Assembly: GCA_029339505.1 (NCBI GenBank)
Contig: JAQISU010000025.1
Span: 3,385,501-3,449,500 of the forward strand
Length of the DNA: 64,000 bases
Reading direction: 5' to 3'
From: Unio delphinus
Lineage: Eukaryota; Mollusca; Bivalvia; Unionida; Unionidae
Under the pieces are notes generated by a model. The model did not search any database and was not told the origin of the DNA. It worked only from the letters and a program-made list of their open reading frames with translations. Shown piece by piece: positions 23,918-35,429 of the stretch (position 1 is the stretch's first letter; the number at the start of each line of letters is the position of its first letter). Both the position numbers and the translations under genes were made by a program.

Positions 23918-25457
23918 GTCATACCTATCAAGAAAAAGAGCAATTGGCTCCACCATTTGTACAGCGACTAGACAAAATTACATCTGAGGCTGAAGAAAAG
24001 ACACAAACGTAAGAATGCTGATTAGCATTGTCATGAAAATAAGACAATAGTCTACAAAGTGTCCAAATAAAGAGACAAAACATAAATGTGTCTAAATTTT
24101 AAAAGAGGAAGAATAATGTGAATAAAAACACACAGAAGAAGAACCCAATCATGTAAAGAGATCCAGAGCAAACAATACAAAATATACAGCAGAAGAACCC
24201 TAGAGGTAAACAAATACAATATAAGAAGAAAACATGTATGGTGTGCTTTTGACAATCTACATGTGTGATGTGTTTTTACAATTTCATTGTAATTTCACGT
24301 AAATTGGGAAATATACCTTCAAGGAAATAAATGTGCATTGGCTTGTTATTGGAGTTAGGTGATTACAAACTCACTTTTTCCTTCTCACTGCTTTACACAC
24401 ACGTGCACACAATCTCTCCTCACACACAGAGCTTGGGATCTTTGTTGCTTGCTCCTATATTGCTTCCCTGTAAGGTATTTTCTCTCAGTTTTACAAACAC
24501 GCACACATGAGATTACAACATAATGATGTTGATTTAAACTTTGAATTAAAATGTTTGCCTCACAATTCGTGGTTGGCTAACGTTACTCATGTGTTGTTGT
24601 AGTTGGATTAATGTGCTTTATAGTCACAAGGAGAATGAAGCACTTTTTAATACCAGCACAGCTGGTATTTAATTACTCCTGGGGGAAGGAACGAAAGCCA
24701 CATTCCCAAGGCTTTTATGTGTTCACAGAACACATATTAATTAGTTTGTCAGATAAAGGTACTAATAAGTTCCTAACGATCGGAATGTAGGGCCGCATAG
24801 AGTGGGATTAAACCTAACACACAATCAACGTTATCTAGTCAACCAACTGCTTTATCACGTGCAATGCACGGATGGTGTTTGGGTCAGGTCCCAGCAGAAG
24901 GAGCAATGTATCCAACTCTGGATCCGCTATGTGCAGATCACGTTACTCGTTCTAAAATTCGTTTGATTTTATTTATGGGAAGATCAATATGAAAAAATAT
25001 ATACATAGTACATATCTTGTCTGATTGACTGAATCTGGAGCAAAAAAAAATTTAATCATTTTAAGGGCTATTATTGTAGCAGTTTATGATCACATTTCTC
25101 TGTCATTTTATTATTTGCAGTCGTTTAAGGCGTGTATCTATGTTGTACTTAGAGCTAAATACCGCAAATCAAATTTCTGTTATTTTCGTGTTGTTCTGGA
25201 CCAATGTACAGCCAGGCACTCACAATTTTGCATCCAAAATTGGATCAACATGATACAAGTAGACCGAATTACTTTTCATTTACATAGCAAACCGAACTAA
25301 AATGTTCGCAATCAGTCATTCGTTCTTTTCTTTATTAATGAACAATGCCAATACACCCTTTTATTAATTTGTCCATTCCTTTCTTCGTCGTGTCATTTAT
25401 CACTTCATACTTATTCGCATCCATTCATGTGTAAAAGTCACCCAACGGTAATAATGG
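23918..25457. other. No gene seen
   Basis: AT-rich DNA with short open frames (24052-24255 minus, 25025-25300 plus) that lack recognisable motifs or splice context. A CACACA-rich patch lies near 24400-24430. Confidence 0.5.
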
Positions 25458-25706
25458 AGTTGTTGTTATTGTTGTTGTAGTAGCGTTTAACGCCATTTTT
25501 CAGTACACGATAGGCTATAATAGCGGCCAGTATTAATAGTGGAGGAAGAATCCGGTAAAACCCCCAAAAAACCACCGACAAACGAGAAGCTACTGGCAAA
25601 CATTATCACATACCTTCACTGGCCGAATCTGAGACTCGAACCCACGCAGACAGAGGTGAGATGTCAGTGATAAGTAGCGGAGAGCACTTTAGGCCACTTG
25701 AGCCCC
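25458..25706 (-). mobile_element. SINE-2 copy, slightly degraded
   Basis: Shares TAGCGGCCAGTATTAATAG, ACTCGAACCCACGCAGACAG and the TTGTTGTTG left end with the other two copies. The tRNA-like head is shortened (CACTTGAGCCCC). Confidence 0.78.
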
Positions 25707-26223
25707 TATCTTGTGGTGGAATTGTAAGTAAACATGGAGGGTATATAAAGACAGACATATACAGGCATGCAGTTGAAAAGGTCTCGTGCAGAATGGCTGA
25801 TGCTTGAAACAAAGACTCTGACATGCATATTGATGGAGAGACGAACTCTTAAAACACATATTTAATGCCACAAATAGCTAATATTTGTTAGTAGTGGATT
25901 AAGAATACACTTTTTCACACATACACACCCATATATATATGTGCGTGTGTGTGTGCTTTGTTGCTAATGGTATCAGTTTTTGTTTCGTTAAATAAAAGCA
26001 GCTTTGGTATGAAACTTGATGTACACGATATCTAGTCATTTATCGACATAGCTATTCATATTACTTTAACCCATTATAAACTGTTGAAAGAATTGTTTGA
26101 CATGCAAGCAGCCATCCATGTAATTTGAAATGCCGGTCCTCCAACTTATCTCGAATAGATAATAGTCCCAGTTCACACTCCCATTTAAAGCTTTTTTCAA
26201 ATACGTTTTGCTACTATATCTAT
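25707..26223. other. No gene seen; short (GT)n
   Basis: Unassigned sequence with an ATATATAT/GTGTGTGTGT run at about 25931-25955. Confidence 0.5.
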
Positions 26224-26472
26224 CACGTGTATTTTAGACTTCCTTTATTTTAAATTATAACTTGTATGCCTTCCCCTAAAGCATTTTATCTAATGCAAAT
26301 AACGCCCTTTATCATCTTACCATTATATTTTGAATTATTTGGTTTCTATATCGCTGATCGATATTAAACCTATTAGTATTTTTTAACATGTATAAGTACA
26401 ACCTATTCTATGGCGCTAAATAGCCTAAGTGTGCTGGTGAGTCTTTAAAAATCAATCCAACAAAGAAACAAA
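26224..26472 (+). mobile_element. LINE-A fragment (5'-truncated 3' end)
   Basis: Starts within the last codons of ORF2 (GTATTTTAGACTTCCT) and continues through the 3' UTR (GCATTTTATCTAATGCAAATA, TATCGCTGATCGATATTAAA, GGCGCTAAATAGCC) to a TTAAAAATCAATCC tail. It is a short dead-on-arrival insertion. Confidence 0.82.
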
Positions 26473-26477
26473 CAACA

Positions 26478-26665
26478 GAGTGTCAATGTAGTGCTACTAA
26501 AAGACTGTCAATGTAGTGCTACTGGAAGACTGTTAATGTATGGCTACTGGAAAACTGTCAATGTAGGGCTACTATAAGACTGTTAGTATGGGCTACTGGA
26601 AGACTGTTGATGTAGGGCTACTAGAATAGAGCCAAAGTAGGGCTACTTGAATAATTTCTATGTAG
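26478..26665. repeat. Tandem repeat, about 27-bp unit
   Basis: About seven units of AAGACTGTCAATGTAGGGCT then ACTGG/ACTAG, directly following the LINE-A tail. Confidence 0.8.
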
Positions 26666-26741
26666 TAAGACTGGCTCTGAAATAAAATAAATTTACAATG
26701 CATAATATTTTTCATCGAAATTTATAATTGAAAGCATCTGA

Positions 26742-26990
26742 GACTGCTCCTGTGGCCTAAACGGTCCAACCGTTTCCCTCAGATGTGGGAGATCGCGTGT
26801 TCGAACCCCAGACGAGTCATACCAGAAACATTTTGGCGCTCATTATTAAGAGGTTAATATGACTGGGTGGAACATAATGCTACATCTTGGCGGCATAACA
26901 CTCAAGTACTAGACACTTCCACAATGAAAAAATCTTAGCGTAATGACTGACAATTGTTCAAAATAAGTTAAAAATCCCTAATTACACGCA
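26742..26990 (+). mobile_element. SINE-1, degraded copy
   Basis: Head GACTGCTCCTGTGGCC with box B GTTCGAACCCC, a shortened body (ATTATTAAGAGGTTAATA, GACTGGGTGGAACATAATGC) and a TTAAAAATCC end. About 60 bp of the body is deleted relative to the 4.9-kb copy. Confidence 0.78.
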
Positions 26991-27536
26991 CGCCAGCGCG
27001 TCATTAGAAGAATGATAAATTGGAGTTTATTTTACCACTATAAAAATTGGACACAAGGTAGTTGGATGAATGCCCCCAAATGTGCTTTATACAAGGTAAA
27101 ACTCTCAATTAACCACTTATCTACAGACTCTAAGACTGCTCTCCACCATATCTATTTGTTGTAGAAGAGCGATTTGAACATCACGCTTGTTAGGTTGTGA
27201 TAGTGTGCATGTCAAAAAGCAATACTAACTTTTAAGAGCGGTGACTTTGTTGTTTTCATTCTGATATTAAGGCAAAGCCTACGCGACGTTGATTTGTAGC
27301 GATGTAAAATGTCAGGTGAGCCCGGGTGCATGCATGTGTGCACATTGATAAAAAGCAGTAATTCCTTATTAGATTTTAGAAATGCTATCTGGCGTAACTG
27401 ATAACTTTTTTATTACAGCAAAACAGTGTTTTAGCGTTGCAACAATCTCGTTTCTATCGTTTGATTGCGCGGTGACTTTGCACTGCAACGTATAGGTAGT
27501 TGTAGATATATGTTTGTTTTATTAGGATTTTTTCAC
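26991..27536. other. No gene seen
   Basis: Unassigned DNA between two SINE-1 copies in opposite orientation. Confidence 0.5.
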
Positions 27537-27832
27537 GTAGCTTTAACAAGTTTGCAGTCATATCGCTACGATGTCTCCAATGAGGCTGTTGTATAGTGAT
27601 GTCTAGCACTGGGGCATCATGCCGCAGACATGTAACATGATGTACCACCCAGTCACGTTATCCTGACAACAGGCCGAACAGTCCTAACACTAACCTCTTA
27701 ATGCTGAGCGTCAAGCAAGGCAGCTGTAAGTACCGGTTATGCAAGTCTTTTGGTATAACTCGGCCGGGGATCGTATCCACGACCTCTCGCTTCCGCGGCG
27801 GACGCTCTTACCACTAGGCCACTGGAGCGGTG
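27537..27832 (-). mobile_element. SINE-1, minus-strand copy
   Basis: Reverse complement of the family. The tail side TTTAACAAGTTTGCAGTCAT is at left. GATGTCTAGCACTGGGGCAT and CACCCAGTCACGTTATCCTG follow. The tRNA-like head is at right (GGGATCGTATCCACGACC, box A side TAGGCCACTGGAGCGG). Confidence 0.82.
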
Positions 27833-28281
27833 TAGATATTTGTAAAATTGCAGGCTTTTGCATGGCAATGTACAGCATGTGCGTGATGTTCCTAGGAATT
27901 AAAATTTTTTCTAGTATGTCAGCTCTGAAGCGCACGTGTATGTGTGTTGTGTGTGTGTGTGTGTGTGTGCGAGTGAGAGAGAGTCTTGTTTACATTCAAT
28001 TCCTGAGATTAATTTAAAGGCATACAACCTTAGTAAAAACGAATGAAATTATATATTTATGTTTTTAGTTCACAATTACTTGAATAATTACGATTCAAGC
28101 TGTTTCTGAGGCCGAAATCAGGCTAGTATCGGAAATTTTCTGATAAAAAACGCGATTCTGAATTATAGTCTGCCAGACAAAAATTCGCTGTTTGCCACGC
28201 CTATATTCATGTAACCTATTATTTGACCTCTCCCGAAGAGTAAGAATTTGAGCCATGCGCAAACACGTGTTTACAAAAATA
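27833..28281. other. Upstream region of the DDE-like gene; (TG)n
   Basis: Contains a (TG)n/(GA) simple repeat at about 27938-27980. No promoter element can be named with confidence. Confidence 0.4.
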
Positions 28282-28481
28282 ATGGCGGATGTTACTAGAT
28301 TCAAAGCTGGTAGAAAGCGCAAATTTACAGATTCTGAAAGAAAAAAGAAGAAAAAAGCTCTCTGGGCAAATTATAGCAGAACACGCATTAATATTGGTGA
28401 CCAGCATGAACGATGGAATGAACTGAATTCCACTTTGAGCCTGAAAACTAATCAAGAAGTTGCCAAATTCTTGCTGGATAG
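28282..28481 (+). pseudogene. DDE-like multi-exon gene, exon 1
   Basis: ATG at 28282 opens MADVTRFKAGRKRKFTDSER, a lysine-rich start followed by ERWNELNSTLSLKTNQEVAKFLLD, reminiscent of a small basic DNA-binding helix region. A good donor (AG|GTGAGA) follows at 28482. This N-terminus resembles that of a transposase-derived family common in aquatic invertebrates and fish (inference from memory of the family). The gene's core and C-terminus lie in exons at 31.0-32.9 and 59.0-61.1 kb. Confidence 0.65.
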
Positions 28482-28759
28482 GTGAGACTCAATTTTGTAA
28501 TCAACAGCAAAGCTTTGACGTCGCCATTTTATTTCTGTATAGTTAATTATTTATTAAATCTCTTAAATTAACATATTTTATATAAACTGTGATTATTTCA
28601 TTTATCTTTTAATAAAATGTCAACCATGCAACAATATCGCTGGACACGCGTGTCAACAATGACATGTACTGCTGCTGTTTTTGAGGCTACCAAAGGGATT
28701 TAAGGATCGTCATTTTTGCAGCAAACATAAAACGTTGTTCAGAGGCAAGCAGTCACTAC

Positions 28760-28766
<7 letters not shown>

Positions 28767-28832
<66 letters not shown>
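28767..28832. repeat. (TA)n microsatellite in intron
   Basis: About 66 bp of pure TA dinucleotide repeat in intron 1 of the DDE-like gene. Confidence 0.95.
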
Positions 28833-28834
<2 letters not shown>

Positions 28835-28961
28835 GGTGATGAAGTAAAGGAAAGTAATGCAATATTTTATGCATACTATTAATTTTAAAGTAATATATAA
28901 TTATTGTGTCTAACGAAACATTTATTTTTTCTGGGTAAATTAGTTATGAATTGATCTGCAG

Positions 28962-29097
28962 TGTCAGGAAAAGATCAGAAACAGTGAGGAATGTCATAGA
29001 AGACATGGCCACAACTTCTACACCCGGGCCAACAATTCATAGAATAAAAATTCCTGCTGTGTCTGATATAACCACATCAAAATAAGGTATGGCATCT
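28962..29097 (+). pseudogene. DDE-like gene, probable exon 2
   Basis: Acceptor TGATCTGCAG at 28961 is followed, in phase with exon 1, by VRKRSETVRNVIEDMATTST and a Pro/Thr-rich stretch. A TAA at about 29083 interrupts the frame before possible donors near 29086 and 29098. The stop is one reason to call the gene broken. Confidence 0.45.
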
Positions 29098-29559
29098 GTG
29101 TAAGTATTACCTTTTTGTTAAACTTTATGTGTATTTACTTGTTTAAAAATGTTTTGGTAGATGCATATCTAAGGAATGTATTTATTACCTGGAAATGTGT
29201 CATTCTGTATTAGTGAAATATTTAGCAGTTGATAAAGATTGTACATTTTAAATAAAATATTGTTTGTTTTATTTAGAATATAATTTTGTTGTAAATTATT
29301 AGCTCGATTCGTGTCCAATGCAGTTTTTTTTTAGTCAAAGGGCCTTGAAGGAGGATAGTCCTAGACTAAATGAGTCAGCCACATAAAATAAATTATGATT
29401 AATACTATTATTTTTTTTTTGTTGTTGAACCATTATATCTCATTCCCATCATAAAAACCATGATAAATGATAATGCTTTATTCAGTTTGAATGATTCAAA
29501 AAACTAAAGATTTCCAAGTTCAACATTAGTATTTACAAATTTAAAATTGTTTTTTTTAG

Positions 29560-30783
29560 TGCTTCAACCTTGTTTGGAGTTGAACTACTTAAGGAGAAGA
29601 AAATTGTTATGATGGAAAAGTCTAAGTTTTATCAACCCATTTGAGTAAGTATACTAACAACAATAATTGTTATTCATAAAAGGAGAGTATTTGTGTAAGC
29701 ATACTAAAACAAACAACCATTATGATACATGCATATAGAACTAAACTAAAAGTAATGGAATTTTATATATACATGTGGATGGTACTTGTGTATGAACCAG
29801 AAATGCTCCCTCAAAAGCTTTCTTTTATGTGTAGGAACATACAAGTTCAAAATGTGTAATTAGAATATATCTTAAATATATTATAGATTCATAATTGAAA
29901 TAATGAATATATACTGGCATCATAGAAAGAAAATGCATATATTGTATTATAAATAAAAACCACGCTAAGGACATAGCTAGGGTTTGTCCATTTAGTACAT
30001 ACACATAGAGGGGGGAGTGGGGTTTACCCAAATGCATATGCTTGCGTATGGGGGGTGGTGGTGGTCTACTGATAATGTATGTACACATATACCTTGAGGA
30101 TAACTTATCTAATATATAACCTGCTTGACTGGGGGTCAGTTGGTGTTTGAATTGTAGTTGATACTAGACAAACTATTTAAAATGATGCAGCTTTTTTCTT
30201 TGATGCAGCCAGACATTCAACATTGGTGGACTATCTGTTTGATAAAACACACAATTTTATTAATCCTTGATCTTTTCTGTGTGGACCAAATTTCGGCTGT
30301 TCTATAGAATGGGGATGGTTGCAGCAAACGCATGTACTCAGGTGGGGTGTGTGTAATAAAAATAAAGTATGCATGTGTACTGGGAGGGAGGGTCATGTTT
30401 TGCTAGATATTTGCGTACATACTAAATGGATGGCCTCTTAAGAATTTTGTTTTCACTTACCTTACAACAGAGCTCAAAACTGACAGACTAAAAATTATAT
30501 TTTTTTGACTTTTGTATCATATTTTTTCTTTTGAAAGTAACAACTTTACTTTCCCATATCTGATATGCTTTCCCACAAATATAAAAAGTTATGAAAATGT
30601 CCTGCCAACCTACCAAAATTAGAATGCTTGGTATGAGAGAGAGGGTAATTAATATTTGTAGCATGATCTTACGCTCTTGTTTTTCTTTCTTCTAGTCTTA
30701 CAATGGAAGTTTCTGAGAGTAACTTTGAAGCTGATGACCATATGTCAGATGAAGACTGAGCCAAGTTTAAATCTTTCATTAAG
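29560..30783 (+). pseudogene. DDE-like gene, probable small exons 3 and 4
   Basis: About 29561-29643 follows TTTTTTTTAG and encodes STLFGVELLKEKKIVMMEK before GTAAGT. About 30698-30783 follows TTTCTTCTAG and encodes an acidic MEVSESNFEADDHMSDED, then an in-frame TGA and AKFKSFIK before GTAATT. Exon assignment is by splice signals and phase only; about 1 kb of AT-rich intron lies between them. Confidence 0.4.
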
Positions 30784-31047
30784 GTAATTAAAAATATATC
30801 TTTTCAATAAAGAATTTTTATGTGAATAGAAAGTTAGCATGTATGTAACTGTGTAATAGATAGTGAAAAGTTAATGAAGCTACTATCATACTTCCCTTAA
30901 ATATCATTGGATGTTTTTCATCAAAATCTGACGAATGTGAAAACCAACAAATATAGATTTGTATTCTAAATTTTTATAAGATATAACCTTCCCTTCTTAA
31001 AGCATTTTATTAAATTTCATAAATATTAATTTTTTTATCTTTTAAGA

Positions 31048-32125
31048 ACAGACAGTAACATTTGTTTGGAAGACGCTAAAGAAGAAGATGACTCAAATGA
31101 TGAGGATGATGGTAGTGATCAACCAGAAATAGCAGAACCTGATATTTGGTGTATCCGTACTGTTGACGATACCTTTAACTTTGTTGGTGACAGTCCATTT
31201 TTAGTTTATTACATTGCACTTCTAAGTCTTGCAAAATCAAATGTGCCGCTTACTTGCAGATTCAAGGGATGTGAGACAGAAATATCAGTGTGCAGACAAG
31301 TTGATGGATCAGCATTATATTTAACATGGGTGAGATTGCACCTAAATTACATTCCAGTGTATCATGTATTCTTTAGCATCATATTTAAAATGGGTAAGAT
31401 TGCAGTTAAGTTATATTCATTTGTATTATGAATTCTTAAGCATTATTTATATTGCAATTATCAAAAGATTTATAAATATTTATTTTGCATTAACAAAGAT
31501 AAATTTACTCCATTACCAGCAAAACTGTTAGACATGCTCTTTAAGGTATCAGAGTTTTGTAAACTAAGATTTTGTTCAAGTTATGCTGCTCGACATGTTT
31601 TCACCAAATCAGTCTAGATATAAACTAATGTTACTCAATTGTTTGAGTAGTTTATGCATACTATACTGGTGGTCATACATATATGAAAGCTGTAAATGTT
31701 AGTGGGTCCACATTAAGTAAATGGCGGAATAAACAAACATATATGTAGAAATCCTTATTTATTAAACAAAATTGTCACTCTAAATATAAAGCAGAACTCT
31801 TTATGGTATGTATAATAAATCAGATTTTATATTTATCTGTAGGTTTGTGAAAATGGACATTGTGCCAAGAAATGGTGTTCACAGCCTCTGCTGAATCGGT
31901 AACTACATGGTGGTGATTTACTTTTGGTATCTATCATACTATTGTATGGCAGTAACTTTCAGAAGATGGTCATGTTTTCAAAATTTCTGAATCTACCTAT
32001 TTTAAGTTCTACAACTTTTCATAAAATTCAAAGGACGTATTTAATTCCATCCATTGACCGATATTGGATTGACCATCAGGAACACGTTTTGCAATCATTA
32101 CAGGGAAAGGAAGTTGTAATTCTTG
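31048..32125 (+). pseudogene. DDE-like gene, exons 5 and 6 (zinc-binding and central region)
   Basis: Exon 5 (about 31048-31329, donor GTGAGA) encodes an acidic stretch, then PLTCRFKGCETEISVCRQVD and YLTW. Exon 6 (31843-32125, acceptor ATCTGTAG) continues in phase with VCENGHCAKKWCSQP, making a Cys/His cluster that probably binds zinc. It continues HGGDLLLVSIILLYG, FLNLPILSSTTFHKIQRTYL and a helical region. TAA near 31900 interrupts exon 6. The donor after codon ATT-CTT-G reads GTTAAG rather than GTAAGT. Both defects support a pseudogene. The region precedes the first catalytic Asp motif. Confidence 0.65.
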
Positions 32126-32657
32126 TTAAGTAAAATTCTAGTTACAAGGTAATATATATATATATATATATATAAACTTCAAAGTCATCTGAAGCCTAAA
32201 TGTATATCTAAAATATACTTGTCCTTTTAAATTCCAAATATCATGAAAACACCACTAACACTAATAAGAAAACATAGCAATTGCTGTTGTTTTTTCATCA
32301 TGCTCAGCACTTAGTTTTGATATAAATTGTAACCAGTATTATTCTTGGAATATGAACGAAGTTACGTCCAGGTGATCAATGTGTTTAACTTTATACATTA
32401 TACACGATATTTTTTTTATCTTATCAGATCTTAACATGTTGACTTGAAAGTTGTCAGTCAGCTTTTAAATATATTTTGAAAATTAGGCGCACAAAGCTGG
32501 ATTTCAGCATTTAGTCATTAATTTCATGCTACATCACAGCTCTTATCATGTAATAAGTTACTAAAAAATGTGGCAGTTGTTATTATAACATCTCTGTTAT
32601 TATTAACGATTTCGAAGGTTTATATGAAATTTCAAGCCAATACCTGCTGCATTTTAG

Positions 32658-32891
32658 GGGATGGTAGAATGGACAGCTATGAACATTCAGCCCAGTATTG
32701 CACATAAACATTCATGGAAGATTCCTGCAAGAAAATTGTGTTCATCATAACAATGGACAAAAAAGACAGACAGAAAAAGCACAAACTTAGAAAAGGCATG
32801 CTTTGTAAAAGGGCTGAATTTCCTAAAGGAAAAGAAAAAAAAATTGTAGAAGTCGTCACGGATTCACACTTACAGATAATTGCTCTAATGA
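32658..32891 (+). pseudogene. DDE-like gene, exon 7 (first two Asp motifs)
   Basis: Acceptor CATTTTAG at 32657. The exon encodes GDGRMDSYEHSAQYCTYTF, in which the Gly-Asp-Gly is the likely first catalytic Asp. FIITMDKKDRQKKH and EVVTDSHLQIIALM follow, with Thr-Asp-Ser-His the likely second Asp. The exon ends at a consensus donor, A|GTAAGT, at 32892. The coding sequence should continue within a normal intron length, but the next matching exon is 26 kb away at 59.03 kb. Confidence 0.7.
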
Positions 32892-33241
32892 GTAAGTTGG
32901 CTTTTGCTAAATTATTCGGATTTTTCTTAAACAACAAGAAATACAAATTATGATAACCTTTCAATATAAAAAACATGATGTAAACATGCACTGAATGTTG
33001 ACTAGAAATATACATCATTCTAAGTAATAACTAATATCTGAATTCAATCTAATGCCATTTCATGAAAAAAATGTGTATTCCTCTTTCATTATGTATATGA
33101 TATTGGAGTGATAATGAACTGAAACTCTAATGTCCTTTGCCAATCATATCAATGTTGGTTTGTGCTGCATGCGTACAGTAACTGATCAATGGTGTGAGGT
33201 TTACATTTGGAAGCTAACCACATTAAAACAAATCACAATAA

Positions 33242-34020
<779 letters not shown>

Positions 34021-34543
34021 CCCCCTGCGGGTTCGGGGTTGTAGAATTGGCCCGACGTGCCTCGCCATGTGTCGTAAAAGGCGACTAAGTAGAGGCGACC
34101 TGTTTGCCGTGGGTTGCGACCCGTGTCGGAGGAGGAAAGGATCCTGGTAGTTGAGCGGAGGCTTTTCCGATGCAATTCACTACTTTGGCCTCTACTTCTC
34201 TTAGACGGGTGGTCGAGATGGGCCCGGTCTCGACAAATCGGCTGGTCACGCCGAGCCCTAGGAGGTCTTTATTTACTAGCTCACGTTCTATATCTTTCTT
34301 GTATCTCTCTTGATACCACCGTTGCCCCTTCATTCTATCATTCTAGCTTTCATTTTCCCAGGTACTAGAAGACCTCCTAGATAGCGGTGGCTTAACGGGT
34401 CAATCGGGAGGTAATTTTGCCGATCCTAGGTAATTTTATCTAACGAGTATGGCATCTGTGTATCCCTGGCACTTGAAAAGTGTCCCCTTGTTGGGCTCCA
34501 TGGTGGGCGGGGAGCATGGGTGCTGAAACTTTAAAAAAAAATC
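34021..34543 (+). promoter_or_regulatory. LINE-A 5' leader (likely internal promoter)
   Basis: A GC-richer leader conserved between copies 2 and 3 (GTAAAAGGCGACTAAGTA, GACCCGTGTCGGAGGAGGAA, AGACGGGTGGTCGAGATGGG). LINEs of this type usually start transcription from their own 5' end, so the promoter is inferred to be here; no specific motif is proven. Antisense open frames across it are incidental. Confidence 0.55.
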
Positions 34544-35133
34544 ATGGAAAATTCAAAGAAAAATCAAAACAAACGAACGAAACCACTATCCGACTCTGAT
34601 GAAGAACCATGTAGTGTGGAGTCATTCCCACGCTTCATGGCATACAGTCAACAGATGCTGAAACTCAAATCGCTGCGCTATCTCCTTTTGTAATAGAGAA
34701 AACATTAACGGGCTTGATTGGCACACCAAAAGGTGTTAAAAAATTAAAATCGGGTTGTCTTCTCGTTGAATGTGAGCGAAAAGGTCAAACTGAAAATCTG
34801 AAAAAGATGAAAACATTCTTCAACATTCCAGTAACCTCATTCGCTCACACTTCATTGAATACGTCTAAAGGCGTGATGCGGTGTCGTGACTTGGCTGGAG
34901 TCAACGACACAGATATCATCGAGGGGATGAAACATGAAGGTGTCACTGCAGTACGTAGAATACGTATTAAACGTAATAACACCCTGCAGGACACCAACAC
35001 ATTTGTACTCACCTTTAATAAACCGACAGTGCCCAAAGTGGTCAAGGTTGGGTTTCTGCAAGTAAAGGTTGAGATTTACATACCAAATCCTCTTCGATGC
35101 TACAAGTGTCAGAAATACGACCATCACGAAGAC
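34544..35133 (+). pseudogene. LINE-A ORF1, 5' part (interrupted by Polinton)
   Basis: ATG 34544 starts MENSKKNQNKRTKPLSDSDE. The frame shifts near 34645 and continues at 34714 with IGTPKGVKKLKSGCLLVECE, an RRM-like or gag-like fold region, up to the first knuckle, CYKCQKYDHHED. The Polinton starts right after the GAC codon, between the knuckle's His and its final Cys. The remaining Cys is on the far side of the Polinton, at 50202 onward. The product would be an RNA-binding ORF1 protein. Confidence 0.85.
35129..35133 (+). repeat. Polinton target-site duplication, left (AAGAC)
   Basis: AAGAC here and at 50197-50201. Polintons normally duplicate 6 bp; the sixth base differs (G at left, T at right), so it is either a 5-bp duplication or a mutated 6-bp one. 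Confidence 0.85.
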
Positions 35134-35403
35134 AGCAGCAGAAGGGGCGAATCAGACAACATTTTTAGACAAGTTTTCACTGAAATCACGCTTAAAAACA
35201 ATGAAACCAATGACATCAGGCCTCCAAATGTGTATGTGAATCATGGATTAGGTCAAAAAAAAAATATGAAAAAATCAATGAAATTAATGAAATCCTCCAT
35301 CGATTTTTGGGAAAAAGGGGACTACAACATCGTTGTCACTCACCCCTTCTGCTGCTATGGGTTAACCGAATATTTGATCCAGTCCGATACGATATCGTGT
35401 TCC
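35134..35403 (+). repeat. Left terminal inverted repeat (about 270 bp)
   Basis: Matches the reverse complement of 49930-50196 over its whole length with scattered differences. The inner 48 bp (about 35357-35403) is an antisense copy of the last codons of the packaging ATPase, which here is a relic with no gene attached. A 14-bp inverted copy of the terminus (CCCCTTCTGCTGCT, 35343-35356) lies inside it, replacing sequence present in the right TIR. Confidence 0.95.
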
Positions 35404-35429
35404 AGACCTTGTCTGGGGGACGAAAATCA

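Noticed and set aside
27739..28017. 92-codon frame with a Cys/Val run
   Set aside because: It spans a SINE-1 and a (TG)n repeat.
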